Below, in pieces: positions 15,652 through 24,390 of a stretch of 42,816 bases of DNA (position 1 is the first letter of the stretch; each line of letters starts with the position of its first letter). The notes under the pieces are model-generated. The model was not told where the DNA came from and made no database searches. It saw only the letters and a list, made by a program, of their open reading frames with translations. This DNA comes from Anaerolineae bacterium. Its GTDB lineage: Bacteria; Chloroflexota; Anaerolineae; Anaerolineales; Villigracilaceae. A program made the position numbers and the translations under genes. The stretch is taken from contig JABGQT010000083.1 in NCBI GenBank assembly GCA_018648685.1, positions 1-42,816 of the forward strand, in the 5' to 3' direction.

Positions 15652-16634
15652 TTTCTCCCCCAGCCTTTTACTTGCTCAAAAAGATGTCCGAGGGGATTCA
15701 ACTCTGCGACAGGCACGGCGAGATTTTTCGTCCGCGTCTTACTATATTGAAAAACGCGGCTGCCGACAGGCAATTCTTTTGCCTTTTCACGAAATCCCGC
15801 CCGTGTCAGATAACCTGCTAAAACCACACGCATTCCATAAAGCCAGATATTTTTCCACTCAGTGGACAGGATAAGGTAAGTCTCATCTTTTTCAGGGCTA
15901 TGGATGCCCACCCGTCCGTTCGGCATTTTGTCTACATGGACGTAAGCGAGCGTGTGGAAATTTGCTTCCGCTTTAAGGCGTTCTCTCGGCTTCAACGTGA
16001 TCGTCTCCGACAAGAACTTCCTTTCAGCATCTTGCCCACCCAATTCTATGGTCAGCCTCTCATCGCAATCGCTTTTTAATGCCAAGGCCCCAAGCGGATG
16101 CCAACCCTTCGGCTTTGCCCACGCTTTCGGCATCGTGTGGATCAGGTGAAGAGGCTCGCCAGCATCTATCGCCTTTGCCATATTCTTTTGCGATGAAGCC
16201 TGCAATCCCGTCAGAAAAGAAAAGATATAAATATCACTCTCGTTATGGTTTCCTGCCGCAAACTGATCGGAGGGAATCAACGCCGAGGCGCCGAGCAGCA
16301 AGCCCCAATCACGGTTGAGATCGGTGATCTGCTTTTTTCGGGAGAGCATAAATGATTTCACATCGCAGCGATGCCCGCCGAGCGCAACATCATATTTATC
16401 AGGGTCAGTAAAAGGCGTTGCTCCCTTTACATCAAAAGGAATTTCCTGCTCATTAAGATAACGCCGAAAAGCCAACTCCACCGCTATCCCACCGACGATA
16501 CGGCGCATTCTTTTCGCGTTTGAGCCGCCCATCCGATCATAGGTATGCGGCAAAGAGCGGCAAGCATAAGCAATGCCACCCTGTGTCAGATCGGGCGTAT
16601 AGGGGATGTGAATGAAATCGTTTTTTGAGATCAT
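15648..16634 (-). CDS. Uncharacterised protein with a possible PD-(D/E)XK nuclease core
   Basis: The protein has 328 residues and I cannot assign it to a named family. Residues 45-95 contain Glu53 (VGGIAVELAFRRYL), Asp82 (KYDVALGG) and D91-V-K93 (HRCDVKSF). This fits the E...D...(D/E)xK catalytic pattern of restriction-like nucleases. The rest is alpha/beta without membrane segments or metal-binding Cys clusters. It heads a three-gene ATGA-coupled operon with Usp and Tag, which suggests a role in DNA damage or defence. The nuclease reading is an inference from spacing of a few residues. Confidence 0.6.
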   Translation of the reverse strand: MISKNDFIHIPYTPDLTQGGIAYACRSLPHTYDRMGGSNAKRMRRIVGGIAVELAFRRYLNEQEIPFDVKGATPFTDPDKYDVALGGHRCDVKSFMLSRKKQITDLNRDWGLLLGASALIPSDQFAAGNHNESDIYIFSFLTGLQASSQKNMAKAIDAGEPLHLIHTMPKAWAKPKGWHPLGALALKSDCDERLTIELGGQDAERKFLSETITLKPRERLKAEANFHTLAYVHVDKMPNGRVGIHSPEKDETYLILSTEWKNIWLYGMRVVLAGYLTRAGFREKAKELPVGSRVFQYSKTRTKNLAVPVAELNPLGHLFEQVKGWGRK

Positions 16635-16824
16635 GTTTTTGGGGATGTGGGGTGCAGAGGCTTCGCCCCCTTTTGAAAACAGGAAAGGCTTTATCTATAT
16701 TCTATCAGGCAAAGTAAAAATTTCTAGCGCAAATTGAAAATAAGATAAGTTTCCTTTTCTGTATAAAGAGAATAATTTGCCAGCAAATATTCACATGTTT
16801 CAAAAATTTATATTCCCCATTTTT

Positions 16825-17166
16825 TTAGAAAAAGCCATACTTAGAAGCGAGTAAATTTACTATGCCGCTAAAAATGGCTAATATGAAGGCAATCCATACA
16901 CGAGGAGGCTTTTTAATGCCAGCATAACGAGAAAAATCATCTGGAAATAAAAGAGAATAAATACCAAATATGATTATGGCTGGAGAACTTATTGCCGCCA
17001 GCTCATCATATAGCCCCCAAGTGCGGACAAGATGACGATTATATAATAAACCCACAGTTCCACCTACAAGAACAAATATATAAAAGATCTTTTCAGATTT
17101 TTTCTGTTGCTGTTCTTGGATATCCTGTAACTCTTCCAAGGAATAGTCTGAATAATCTTTGGGCAT
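16825..17166 (-). CDS. Small membrane protein of unknown function
   Basis: This 113-residue protein has a polar, Gln/Glu-rich N-terminus (LEELQDIQEQQQKKSEK) and about three membrane helices (roughly 28-45, 60-78 and 90-108). GGGAGG lies 5 nt before the ATG, a good ribosome site. It stands alone between the nuclease-like operon and the glycan cluster. I recognise no family. Confidence 0.65.
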   Translation of the reverse strand: MPKDYSDYSLEELQDIQEQQQKKSEKIFYIFVLVGGTVGLLYNRHLVRTWGLYDELAAISSPAIIIFGIYSLLFPDDFSRYAGIKKPPRVWIAFILAIFSGIVNLLASKYGFF

Positions 17167-17233
17167 GTTTTCCTCCCAACTTTATGAATAAGTGCCTAAC
17201 AGGGTGATTGTTACGACATTAAACTATGCTTTC

Positions 17234-18727
17234 TTACCGCAGATCAAAAATGAGATAGTTATTCCCTTCGGCGAAGAGGGGATAATTTTGGGTCAAGTAA
17301 TTGCGTAATTCTTCCTGTACTTCCCATTCTTCAAAGTCAGTGACGAGGAAGAAGCTGCGGTCTTTGGCGTGTTTGTTGAAGCTTTGGGCAAAGTTCTGTG
17401 GGTCGCCACGTTTTTCCTGATACCAGAGGTCGCCCGCGGAAGGCCAGGGGGTGACATTGAGCCAGCCCCAATAATTCATCCGGTAGCCATAGTCTTCGCT
17501 GAGGGCGACGGTTTTGCCTTGGTCGCGGAGGAGATCACCGGCTTCACGATAGGATTCGGCGAGGGGACGGTAATCAGTTGCACGGAGTTCGGAGCGAACT
17601 GTCCACGCGGCGCCGAGCAGAGCCAGTATCCACGCAGAAACAAAGATAAAGCGCGGTATCACGCCTTTCGACAAGCGCGAGCGCAGCGTCCCGCTCATCA
17701 TCTCTCCAAGTGGCGCTAATGACAAAGCGGCCACAGGCAGGAAAGGCATCTGATAATAATCGTGGGTCGAAAAATGGTAATTGAAGATCAGCCCGTAAAG
17801 GATATAGCCGCCCCATAATCCGATCAGAATCCCCTTTTTCTGTTTGGGGAAAAGCAGCAAACCGAGCAGGGCGAGCGCGATGGCGAGATAGCCGATGACT
17901 TGGTCGAGATTGAGTCCCCAGCGCAAATAAAAAGAGGGCGAAGTGAGCAGTTCAGGGAAAAAACGCCCGTCAGAACCACCGGATGTGCTGCCGCCGAGCG
18001 CCATCCCGTTGATGTAATAGGCGAGGGTCGGTAAAAGGGCGAGCGTGGCAATGCCCCAAACCTGCGCGTTGTTGAAGGCTTTTTTGAGCGACATCTTTTG
18101 CAGGATAGCGACAAGTGCCGCGCCCGCGATAAAGAAAATTGCTACCACCTTCATAAGGATTGCCAGCCCCCCGAAGAATCCCGTTAAAATTACCCATCGC
18201 CATTTTCTTTCATCCAACCAGCCTGCCAATGCCCAAATAAATGCGGCAATAAATGCGACCATGAGCGGATCAGGTTGGAAGCTGCGGCTGGCGTAAACGG
18301 TGTAGGGGAGGAAAAGATAAAAGGAGGCGGTCAGCAACGCCCCGTCGGGCGAGACGAGTCGACGCGCGGCGAGGAAAAGAAAGAAGCCGCTGACGACCCA
18401 AAAGATGGCGGTAATTTGGCGCGGAAGGGCAAGATCGGCATCGCCTTTTTGGACGTAGGCGATCAGGGTCATATATTCGATGAATTCTGGCTCCAATGTA
18501 GGCTGCGTTTTCCACTGCTGGACAGCCATCTCGCGTTGCCACTCGGGGATGTCAGGCACATTTTCATAATACATACCACGAACCTTAAGCGCAGAAAAGA
18601 GCTGGCGCGTAGGATGAAAATCGAGGGGAAGATCGTCGATATCGACCATCCGCAGAGCGAAGGAGCCGAGGAAAATAACGAGGACGAAGAGCCAGTAGAG
18701 GGGTTTGGGGAGATAGGAGGGTTTCAA
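17234..18727 (-). CDS. GT39/ArnT-like polytopic glycosyltransferase
   Basis: The 497-residue protein has about ten membrane helices and the GT39-type N-terminal loop with an acidic motif (VDIDDLPLDFHPTRQLFS). ASRSFQPDPLM is shared with the paralogue at 21369-23045. Such enzymes use polyprenyl-phosphate sugars as donors and act outside the membrane. The start is TTG at 18727, since the next ATG would remove the first helix. It is the last gene of the glycan cluster, after a 201-bp gap filled by nested repeats. Comparison with the paralogue exposes the repeat insertion there (WLDERKWRWVIL here is uninterrupted). Confidence 0.87.
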   Translation of the reverse strand: MKPSYLPKPLYWLFVLVIFLGSFALRMVDIDDLPLDFHPTRQLFSALKVRGMYYENVPDIPEWQREMAVQQWKTQPTLEPEFIEYMTLIAYVQKGDADLALPRQITAIFWVVSGFFLFLAARRLVSPDGALLTASFYLFLPYTVYASRSFQPDPLMVAFIAAFIWALAGWLDERKWRWVILTGFFGGLAILMKVVAIFFIAGAALVAILQKMSLKKAFNNAQVWGIATLALLPTLAYYINGMALGGSTSGGSDGRFFPELLTSPSFYLRWGLNLDQVIGYLAIALALLGLLLFPKQKKGILIGLWGGYILYGLIFNYHFSTHDYYQMPFLPVAALSLAPLGEMMSGTLRSRLSKGVIPRFIFVSAWILALLGAAWTVRSELRATDYRPLAESYREAGDLLRDQGKTVALSEDYGYRMNYWGWLNVTPWPSAGDLWYQEKRGDPQNFAQSFNKHAKDRSFFLVTDFEEWEVQEELRNYLTQNYPLFAEGNNYLIFDLR

Positions 18728-18743
18728 AGTTTTATCCAGAGAT

Positions 18744-18950
18744 TTTTCATCACGAATTATGCGAATTGAACGAATGCCGCGAATATTTTTAGGTTGAGTA
18801 GGCGATGCCTCTCGCCGTATCGAAACCAGACATTTTATATGCGTTACCTAACAGGTGGTTTCGATACGCCTTTCGCTTCGCTTCAGGCTACTCAACCACC
18901 GGTGAGTATTTTTAAGCTTTTGTCCGCGTCATTCGTCCATTCGCGTTAAG
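18744..18950. repeat. Palindromic repeat interrupted by a second palindromic element
   Basis: The outer repeat has left arm about 18744-18791 (ACGAATTATGCGAATTG, GCGAATATTTTTA) and right arm about 18907-18950 (TATTTTTAAGC, TCCATTCGCG). It is split by an inner element, 18792-18906, with arms GGTTGAGTAG (18792-18801)/CTACTCAACC (18888-18897) and GTATCGAAACC (18817-18827)/GGTTTCGATAC (18857-18867). TATTTTTA occurs directly on both sides (18784-18791 and 18907-18914), as a target duplication would. The right arm overlaps the last codons of the GT2 gene. Confidence 0.85.
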
Positions 18951-19864
18951 TTTTTCTTCCGCATCTTTACATAAAGCTCACGCACACGCGCAAAACCGAT
19001 GAGACTCAAAAATGCGTATAAAATCCGTTTCCAGCTTTTGAGCGCGGTGAGCGGATTTTTGAAAAAAGTGCGTCTATACGCAGCCAAGCCAGCGCGCATT
19101 TTACCGGCTTCGACCAAATAAAACGCATCAAGATGATATGCGCCAGCCAGGACTTTGGATTTCTTTTTGCTCAGAATTTGTGCCAGGATCGGCTGTTGCT
19201 CCATCCAATCGAAAATTTTGAAGGCCTCCTGCCCAAATTTCTCGGCATGGGCGATATTTTTCGCGTCATCGTGGTAGCGGGCTTTTGCCAAAATTTGTGG
19301 TGTGTAAACCATCGGGGCAAGTTGCGCTATCCGTAACCAGAGATGATGATCAAGCAGGAAATGATAGCCAAGATCGAGATAACCCGCCTGCTCCAAAACA
19401 CTACGGCGCATAAAAACGCCCGGCTGGCTGATGATATTGAAGGCCATCAAATCATCCAATTCATAAGGCGCAAAACGCTGCACGTTGATCGGGTTTCCGT
19501 CGCCGTCTATGGAAAGCACATCACTGTAGATGATGCCTATGTCGGGGTTTTGCTCAAAAAGCGTAGCAACTTTCGACAAAGTTTCGGGGAGATAGACATC
19601 GTCCGAGTTGAGCCAGGCAACAATATCGCCCGTTGCGCGGGAAAAGCCTTTGTTAATCGCATCCGCTTGTCCGGCATCTAGTTCGGACACCCACCACGTC
19701 AAATGCTCGGAATGCTCTTTGATGATTCCCACGCTCCCATCCGTGGATGCGCCGTCCACAACCGCGTATTCGAGCTGTGGATAGTTTTGATCCAAAACGG
19801 ATTTGATCGTCTCATCCAAATAATCCGCTTGATTAAAAGACGGCGTAATTATTGAAAATTTCAT
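18929..19864 (-). CDS. GT2 family glycosyltransferase
   Basis: The 311-residue GT-A enzyme begins MKFSIITPSFNQADYLDETI. The nucleotide-binding DGASTDGS motif is near residue 38 and the metal-binding D-x-D-like NSDDVYLPE is near 87. A C-terminal amphipathic region follows. It transfers a sugar from a nucleotide donor, probably onto a lipid-linked glycan. The start overlaps the stop of the upstream GT39-like gene by ATGA. The last few codons (KKNLTRMDE) fall within the outer repeat at 18744-18950, so the C-terminus may have been remodelled by that repeat. Confidence 0.92.
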   Translation of the reverse strand: MKFSIITPSFNQADYLDETIKSVLDQNYPQLEYAVVDGASTDGSVGIIKEHSEHLTWWVSELDAGQADAINKGFSRATGDIVAWLNSDDVYLPETLSKVATLFEQNPDIGIIYSDVLSIDGDGNPINVQRFAPYELDDLMAFNIISQPGVFMRRSVLEQAGYLDLGYHFLLDHHLWLRIAQLAPMVYTPQILAKARYHDDAKNIAHAEKFGQEAFKIFDWMEQQPILAQILSKKKSKVLAGAYHLDAFYLVEAGKMRAGLAAYRRTFFKNPLTALKSWKRILYAFLSLIGFARVRELYVKMRKKNLTRMDE

Positions 19865-21369
19865 TCTACAGGAAAGACCTCGTAAATTTGATAATTACCG
19901 AAATTACGCAGCATTTTTAGTGTATCAATATCAAAATTATATCTCTCAGAAAATTTCCTAAGCAAGACATCCAGATTTTCGCCATTTTTTTCCACTACAA
20001 CGAGAATAATGCGTTGATATTCCTTCTCGCGATTGAAATATCCATCATAATCACCTTGGATATACAAATGATACTCAAGGAAAGGCGCGTGTGAGCCGTC
20101 CATTAAAATCATATCACCTGAGTCCAGCTCTTTTGTTAAAAAATCTGCAGAAGATTCGAGATTGCTATTTTCTGTGGGATAAATGGATAACTGCGGGATG
20201 AGTTGTACCGCCCCAAAAAAGAGCGTGACGGACGCGACTCCAACCAAAAGCCAAGCTACAGAAATCTGCCTGATTTTCAACTTGCCAAGAATCCCAACTA
20301 AGCCCGCAGCCGCCCAAATAAGCAAAAGAGCAATCGAAAAAGACCAAACCCGCGGCCATGCATTGGGACGTTGGATCAGGATCATCGTCACGATGCCAAG
20401 AATGAAGGCAATTTGCAAAGGGAATTTATGTTTGGAAAGTTTTTTGTGGAGAATCAAAGCGATAATGCCGCCGAAAACACCCAACCACGCCAGCCACAGC
20501 GGGATGGGGGCCGTCCACTCTGCCCAAGTGTTGAGCAATTTTCCCCACATACGGTTTGGCAAGACATCCCACGGAACGGGAATTAGCCAATGATGATTAA
20601 AAAGGTCGTCGCGGCTAAAAATAAATATTGGTAAATAAAGGACAAATGTACCCAAGCCAGTCAAGATACCACTGGCAAACCAATACTGCAGGAACTCCCA
20701 TTTGCTGTGATAACTCTCCCTAAAATCGCCGATCAATGCAGAAAACAGTAGCCAGTAATAGAAAATCGCAAAGGGGAAAAGCATCGTCGGGATAGTGTAA
20801 AGTCCTAATATAAAAACGATAATCAGGGCAAGCCAGCCAAAACGATTCTTTTTGCGGCGCAAATCATCCCCCAAAATAAAAACCACTAGGGTAAAGAAAG
20901 CGACAAAAATATATCCTCGAAAAATCGCAGAAAAATGGATCAGTTCTGGAAAAAGAGCAACAGCAATTGCGGCGAGAATCCCCGTTGCAGGGTTATAAAG
21001 ACGTTTTCCCAAGGCATAGGTCGCGGGGATCATTAAAACCCCAACGATCAGGGTTGGCATTCTCAATACCCACAAATCCCCACCAAAACTGTGGAAAACC
21101 AAATTAAGAATCAGACTCAGAAAAATGTGATTGTTTGGCAAGTGATAATCCATCGCGGTTTGCAAAAGACTACCACGAATAAATGCCAAATAGGTATACG
21201 CCTCGTCATAAGAAATTCCCAATCCGATCTCTGAGAGACGATAAATTGCTGCTGCAAACGTAATGAAAAAAAGAAAAATTGCGCGCGTTGAAAAAACTTT
21301 TTTAGGGATTAATTCGCTAAAAAATCTTTTTATATCTTTCCAGAAATCAGCTAAGAAAATTCGTATCAT
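19861..21369 (-). CDS. Polytopic glycosyltransferase, GT39/PMT-like
   Basis: The 502-residue protein has about ten to twelve membrane helices. The first outer loop contains GLGISYDEAYTYLAF, an acidic motif typical of lipid-sugar-dependent GT-C transferases, followed by DYHLPNNHIFLS. The soluble C-terminus is short (about 395-502). It is only weakly related to the two other GT39-like genes in the cluster. Stop and start codons are coupled on both sides: TAATG with the upstream gene and ATGA with the GT2 gene. The donor sugar is unknown. Confidence 0.85.
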   Translation of the reverse strand: MIRIFLADFWKDIKRFFSELIPKKVFSTRAIFLFFITFAAAIYRLSEIGLGISYDEAYTYLAFIRGSLLQTAMDYHLPNNHIFLSLILNLVFHSFGGDLWVLRMPTLIVGVLMIPATYALGKRLYNPATGILAAIAVALFPELIHFSAIFRGYIFVAFFTLVVFILGDDLRRKKNRFGWLALIIVFILGLYTIPTMLFPFAIFYYWLLFSALIGDFRESYHSKWEFLQYWFASGILTGLGTFVLYLPIFIFSRDDLFNHHWLIPVPWDVLPNRMWGKLLNTWAEWTAPIPLWLAWLGVFGGIIALILHKKLSKHKFPLQIAFILGIVTMILIQRPNAWPRVWSFSIALLLIWAAAGLVGILGKLKIRQISVAWLLVGVASVTLFFGAVQLIPQLSIYPTENSNLESSADFLTKELDSGDMILMDGSHAPFLEYHLYIQGDYDGYFNREKEYQRIILVVVEKNGENLDVLLRKFSERYNFDIDTLKMLRNFGNYQIYEVFPVE

Positions 21370-23045
21370 TATTTTCGCAGATCAAAAATAATATAACCAT
21401 CGCCTTGCGCCGCGACGGAATAATTTTCTAAAATTTCCTGCAAACCGGGCTGCTTTTCATACTGCCCCAAAGCCGTCACAACAAAAAACTCCATGCCCTC
21501 GGTCCGAGCTTCAAATTCATTTTGCGCATCAATACTGCCGCCGCGCGCTTCCATCAGCGTGGTCGAAAGGGGCCAAAGCGAAACCTTCCGCCAGCCAAAC
21601 GCCATCAGCCTATAGCCATAATCCTGCGTCAGGGCGATAACATCATAATCAGGTGGGATAGCTTCGCCGATATTTTCCCAAAAAGGAACTTCGTGACGAT
21701 AATCTTCAGCGATGAGCGTGGAACGCGCCACCCAAGCGGGATACCCAACCCCAAGCAGAATCACGCCCACAAGCAGACTTCGCCAGAAACGCTCCTGACC
21801 CTTAATTTGCTCAATGACCAAATGGGCAATGGGCGCGATCCCCAATGCGATAATTGGCACAAGTTGAATATGATAATAGCTGTGCGTATACATCTGGAAA
21901 GGCAGTGTCAGCCCATAAAACAGATAGCCGATCCAGACCGCGACGAGAAGCGTGCGTCCGCGTGGGGGTAGGAGAAGCATGCCGATAATGCTCAGATAAA
22001 TAACAGGCAGCCCAAATAACGAGCCGATAAAAGTCATCCACTGAAGATAGAACTTCGTGCTGGAAAGAAGATGGATCAGGTCGAGAGTCCAACTAACGAA
22101 ATATTCGCCAGAGCGTTCCCCGCCGCCAATAATATAGTAGGAAAAGGCGGGCAGGATCATTAAAATCGCCATTGCCCAAACTTGTGGGAATTTCCAGAAT
22201 TTCCTCCATCCATGCGCGAGTAAGACTGCCGCAATCGCAACTGCCGCGATGAAAAAGGCAATCACGATCTTGACGAGGGTTGCCAATCCCAACAGGAGGG
22301 CGGCGAGGATCGCCCAACGCCAACTGTCGTTGCGAGGAGTGTGCTTTTGCGACGCGGCAATCTCCCTCTTTGAGTGGGAGATTGCTTCGGCGGTAGAGCT
22401 GCCTCGCAATGACAATCGATCATTTTCTTCTATCCAGCGATATAGCGCGTACAACCCACCCACAAAGAGAGAAGTCATCAAAGGGTCGGGCTGGAAAGAG
22501 CGCGATGCCTGCACAGAAAATGGCAAAACAAGATAAAAAGCGAGCGAAATCAATGCAGCGTAATCCGATGTCATCCGGCGGGCAAGATCGAAAAGGGCTA
22601 AACCCGCAAGGAGCCAGAAGAAAGTATTCAAGATACGCGGGATAGCAAAGCTCTCTCCACCTGTCCAAGCGTAGCCGAGGGCGACTAGCGATTCGATAAT
22701 GGGCGGCTCGAAGTCGCCTACGCTTTTGGCGAAGGAGGCTGCCAAATCGCGACTTTGGGAATCCAGATCGGGTGAGATTTGGTAGTAGATGTCGCGGGCA
22801 ACGAGGATATTTCTTAGTTGGCGAGTCGAATGAAAGTCGAGGGGGGGATCGGTACTATCTATAAGGCGCAGAATCCCGCCCAAGAGGAGCAAGCAAACCA
22901 AAAGCACGAGCGTGACTCTGCGAGGAGCATGCTTTTGCGACGCGGCAGTCTTCCCATTCTTAGAGGGAGATTGCTTACCCTGAAGGGCACGCGTCGCTTC
23001 GCTCACAATGACAGGCTTTGGGGATTTTTTAGAAGAGGCTGTCAT
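21369..23045 (-). CDS. GT39-like polytopic glycosyltransferase carrying two in-frame palindromic repeats
   Basis: The 558-residue protein has GT39 features (IDSTDPPLDFHSTRQLRN, ASRSFQPDPLM) and about ten membrane helices. It is a paralogue of 17234-18727. Two copies of the ATTGCGAG repeat lie inside the frame. One (22912-23012) supplies residues about 12-45 of the cytoplasmic N-terminus. The other (22326-22413) adds about 29 residues in a loop after YRWIEENDR. Both encode a similar peptide (AASQK-H-T/A-P-R). The paralogue has no insert at the second site. The frame stays open, so the gene is probably functional. Its first 17 bp overlap the DUF115-like gene. Confidence 0.88.
   Translation of the reverse strand: MTASSKKSPKPVIVSEATRALQGKQSPSKNGKTAASQKHAPRRVTLVLLVCLLLLGGILRLIDSTDPPLDFHSTRQLRNILVARDIYYQISPDLDSQSRDLAASFAKSVGDFEPPIIESLVALGYAWTGGESFAIPRILNTFFWLLAGLALFDLARRMTSDYAALISLAFYLVLPFSVQASRSFQPDPLMTSLFVGGLYALYRWIEENDRLSLRGSSTAEAISHSKREIAASQKHTPRNDSWRWAILAALLLGLATLVKIVIAFFIAAVAIAAVLLAHGWRKFWKFPQVWAMAILMILPAFSYYIIGGGERSGEYFVSWTLDLIHLLSSTKFYLQWMTFIGSLFGLPVIYLSIIGMLLLPPRGRTLLVAVWIGYLFYGLTLPFQMYTHSYYHIQLVPIIALGIAPIAHLVIEQIKGQERFWRSLLVGVILLGVGYPAWVARSTLIAEDYRHEVPFWENIGEAIPPDYDVIALTQDYGYRLMAFGWRKVSLWPLSTTLMEARGGSIDAQNEFEARTEGMEFFVVTALGQYEKQPGLQEILENYSVAAQGDGYIIFDLRK
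22326..22413. repeat. ATTGCGAG palindromic repeat, copy D, inside a coding sequence
   Basis: The 88-bp element runs from GTCGTTGCGAG to CTCGCAATGAC with internal arms GCAATCTCC/GGAGATTGC. It is read in frame on the minus strand within the GT39-like gene and contributes SLRGSSTAEAIS then HSKREIAASQKHTPRND. Confidence 0.9.
22912..23012. repeat. ATTGCGAG palindromic repeat, copy E, inside a coding sequence
   Basis: This roughly 101-bp, more diverged copy has GCGAGGAGCATGCTTTTGCG, as in copies A and D, and ends at ACAATGAC. It is read in frame near the N-terminus of the same GT39-like protein and gives VIVSEATRALQGKQ then TAASQKHAPRRV. Confidence 0.85.
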
Positions 23046-23841
23046 AGTCCACTTTATCGAAGATGGTTAGCTGTCCGCCAATGGTCGCATCCAAAATTTG
23101 GCGGTTATCTTTTTCGTAATTCTCTCTTGCCATCGCATAGGCGATCTCAGACATATCGAGGTCGGGAAGTTGCCAACGAAAGCCCTTGCCAAAATAACGC
23201 GGATCAAAATGGTTGGGGTCATCGCCATCGGATGTGATGGTTTTATTGGCTTCGCCCTTGCTTTTGAAACTATGATCCACGCCGATCAGAATTGCCTGCT
23301 CGAAGCCCATATGATAGGCAAGCTGGATGCAGATATTGGTGACGGTCGCCCCTTCCCAGACACGATAGCGAACGTCTTCGGCAAACTTTTCGCCAGAATA
23401 AGTTGTATAAAGGAAATTAGGGAGATTTTCGCTGGCGAATTTGAGGAAAAACTTGTGTGAACGCCAGGAGAAAAAACGGGGCATATCGAGGGCGAGGAAA
23501 TCGTCTACGCATTGCTCGATGACGAGATCATTGACCGATGCCAGGAAAGTGGTCTGGAAGCCCCATTCTTCAAAGGCGAGGTAGATGCGATTCATCCCGA
23601 AGGTATATTCGTCTTTGAGCTTAGAGACATCGGTATTTCGCAAACTGGGACCGTTGCCGATAATAAAACAGCGTTCACCCTTGTATTTGTCTTTGAGTTC
23701 AGCGAGGGAATCCATGCTCTGTCTGCGCCAGGGGTGGAGATAGGCAGCAGGTAAGCTGGGGAAATTCTGCGCCGCGATGACGGTGCTGCGGGCAGCGCGC
23801 CAAAGAGGGGCAGGGATGAAGGATTTGAGGGTATTTTTCAT
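23029..23841 (-). CDS. DUF115 / MptE-like Rossmann protein
   Basis: The protein is 270 residues from ATG at 23841; a GTG start 18 codons earlier is possible but its leader is not conserved-looking. The core begins RCFIIGNGPSLRNTDVSKLK, the glycine-rich loop of the MAF_flag10/DUF115 family, and continues with NRIYLAFEEWGF, FLASVNDLV and ILIGVDHSF. Archaeal MptE is a 6-hydroxymethylpterin diphosphokinase. Bacterial relatives in surface-polysaccharide loci are linked to sugar or motility-associated modification. It overlaps the following GT39-like gene by 17 bp. The role in the glycan cluster is inferred. Confidence 0.82.
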   Translation of the reverse strand: MKNTLKSFIPAPLWRAARSTVIAAQNFPSLPAAYLHPWRRQSMDSLAELKDKYKGERCFIIGNGPSLRNTDVSKLKDEYTFGMNRIYLAFEEWGFQTTFLASVNDLVIEQCVDDFLALDMPRFFSWRSHKFFLKFASENLPNFLYTTYSGEKFAEDVRYRVWEGATVTNICIQLAYHMGFEQAILIGVDHSFKSKGEANKTITSDGDDPNHFDPRYFGKGFRWQLPDLDMSEIAYAMARENYEKDNRQILDATIGGQLTIFDKVDYDSLF

Positions 23842-23898
23842 ATTTTTGATGAGCAATGCATTACAAGTATAGGCATAAGCAAGCTCACTTATCACTCG

Positions 23899-24390
23899 TC
23901 ACTTTTCAGATTCTAGTTCTACGGCACGTCTGATCTGTGTCCATTTTACCTTGCCCTCATTTACCGCATCACGAAGCTGGCGTTCGCGTTTGCTGAGGCT
24001 GCCTTTATTCGTTTTGACTTCAACGAGTACCACTTCTTTGATCTCTCCGGTACTCAGACCATCAAAGACGATGAAGTCTATGGGCGCACCTAAAAAGCGG
24101 GCATCCTGCGGATTATAGGGGAAATCTGGCAGATAGGGGATGAAGTGCTCGGTGATCTTTCCGATCAACGTGGACTGACTTTTAGACGCAGCGTCTTTGC
24201 GGATCGTTTTTTCATATTCTTTTTTCCATTTTTCAAAGAGCAACCTGTATTCGCTGTTGATGCGTCTTTGCATTTCTTTTTCAAGGCTGTCTTGTGCTTT
24301 TGTATTTTGCTTGAGCAGATAAATCAAAACAGCGACAATAATTAAAGCGATTACAAAGAGAACCAGTAAAACTTGCGTAGAACTTTGCAT
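23899..24390 (-). CDS. Membrane-anchored Holliday-junction-resolvase-like endonuclease domain protein
   Basis: The protein is 163 residues from ATG at 24390, which overlaps the SDR stop as TAATG. It has one N-terminal membrane helix (about 7-27), then a charged coiled coil (about 30-70), then a resolvase-like domain: IGKITEHFIPYLPDFPYNPQ, APIDFIVFDGL, VVLVEVKTNKGSLSKRERQL. The E...D...ExK pattern marks the PD-(D/E)XK fold of the Endonuc_Holl family. The membrane anchor is usual for this family, whose function is not known. It sits among glycan genes and is translationally coupled to the SDR gene. Confidence 0.82.
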   Translation of the reverse strand: MQSSTQVLLVLFVIALIIVAVLIYLLKQNTKAQDSLEKEMQRRINSEYRLLFEKWKKEYEKTIRKDAASKSQSTLIGKITEHFIPYLPDFPYNPQDARFLGAPIDFIVFDGLSTGEIKEVVLVEVKTNKGSLSKRERQLRDAVNEGKVKWTQIRRAVELESEK

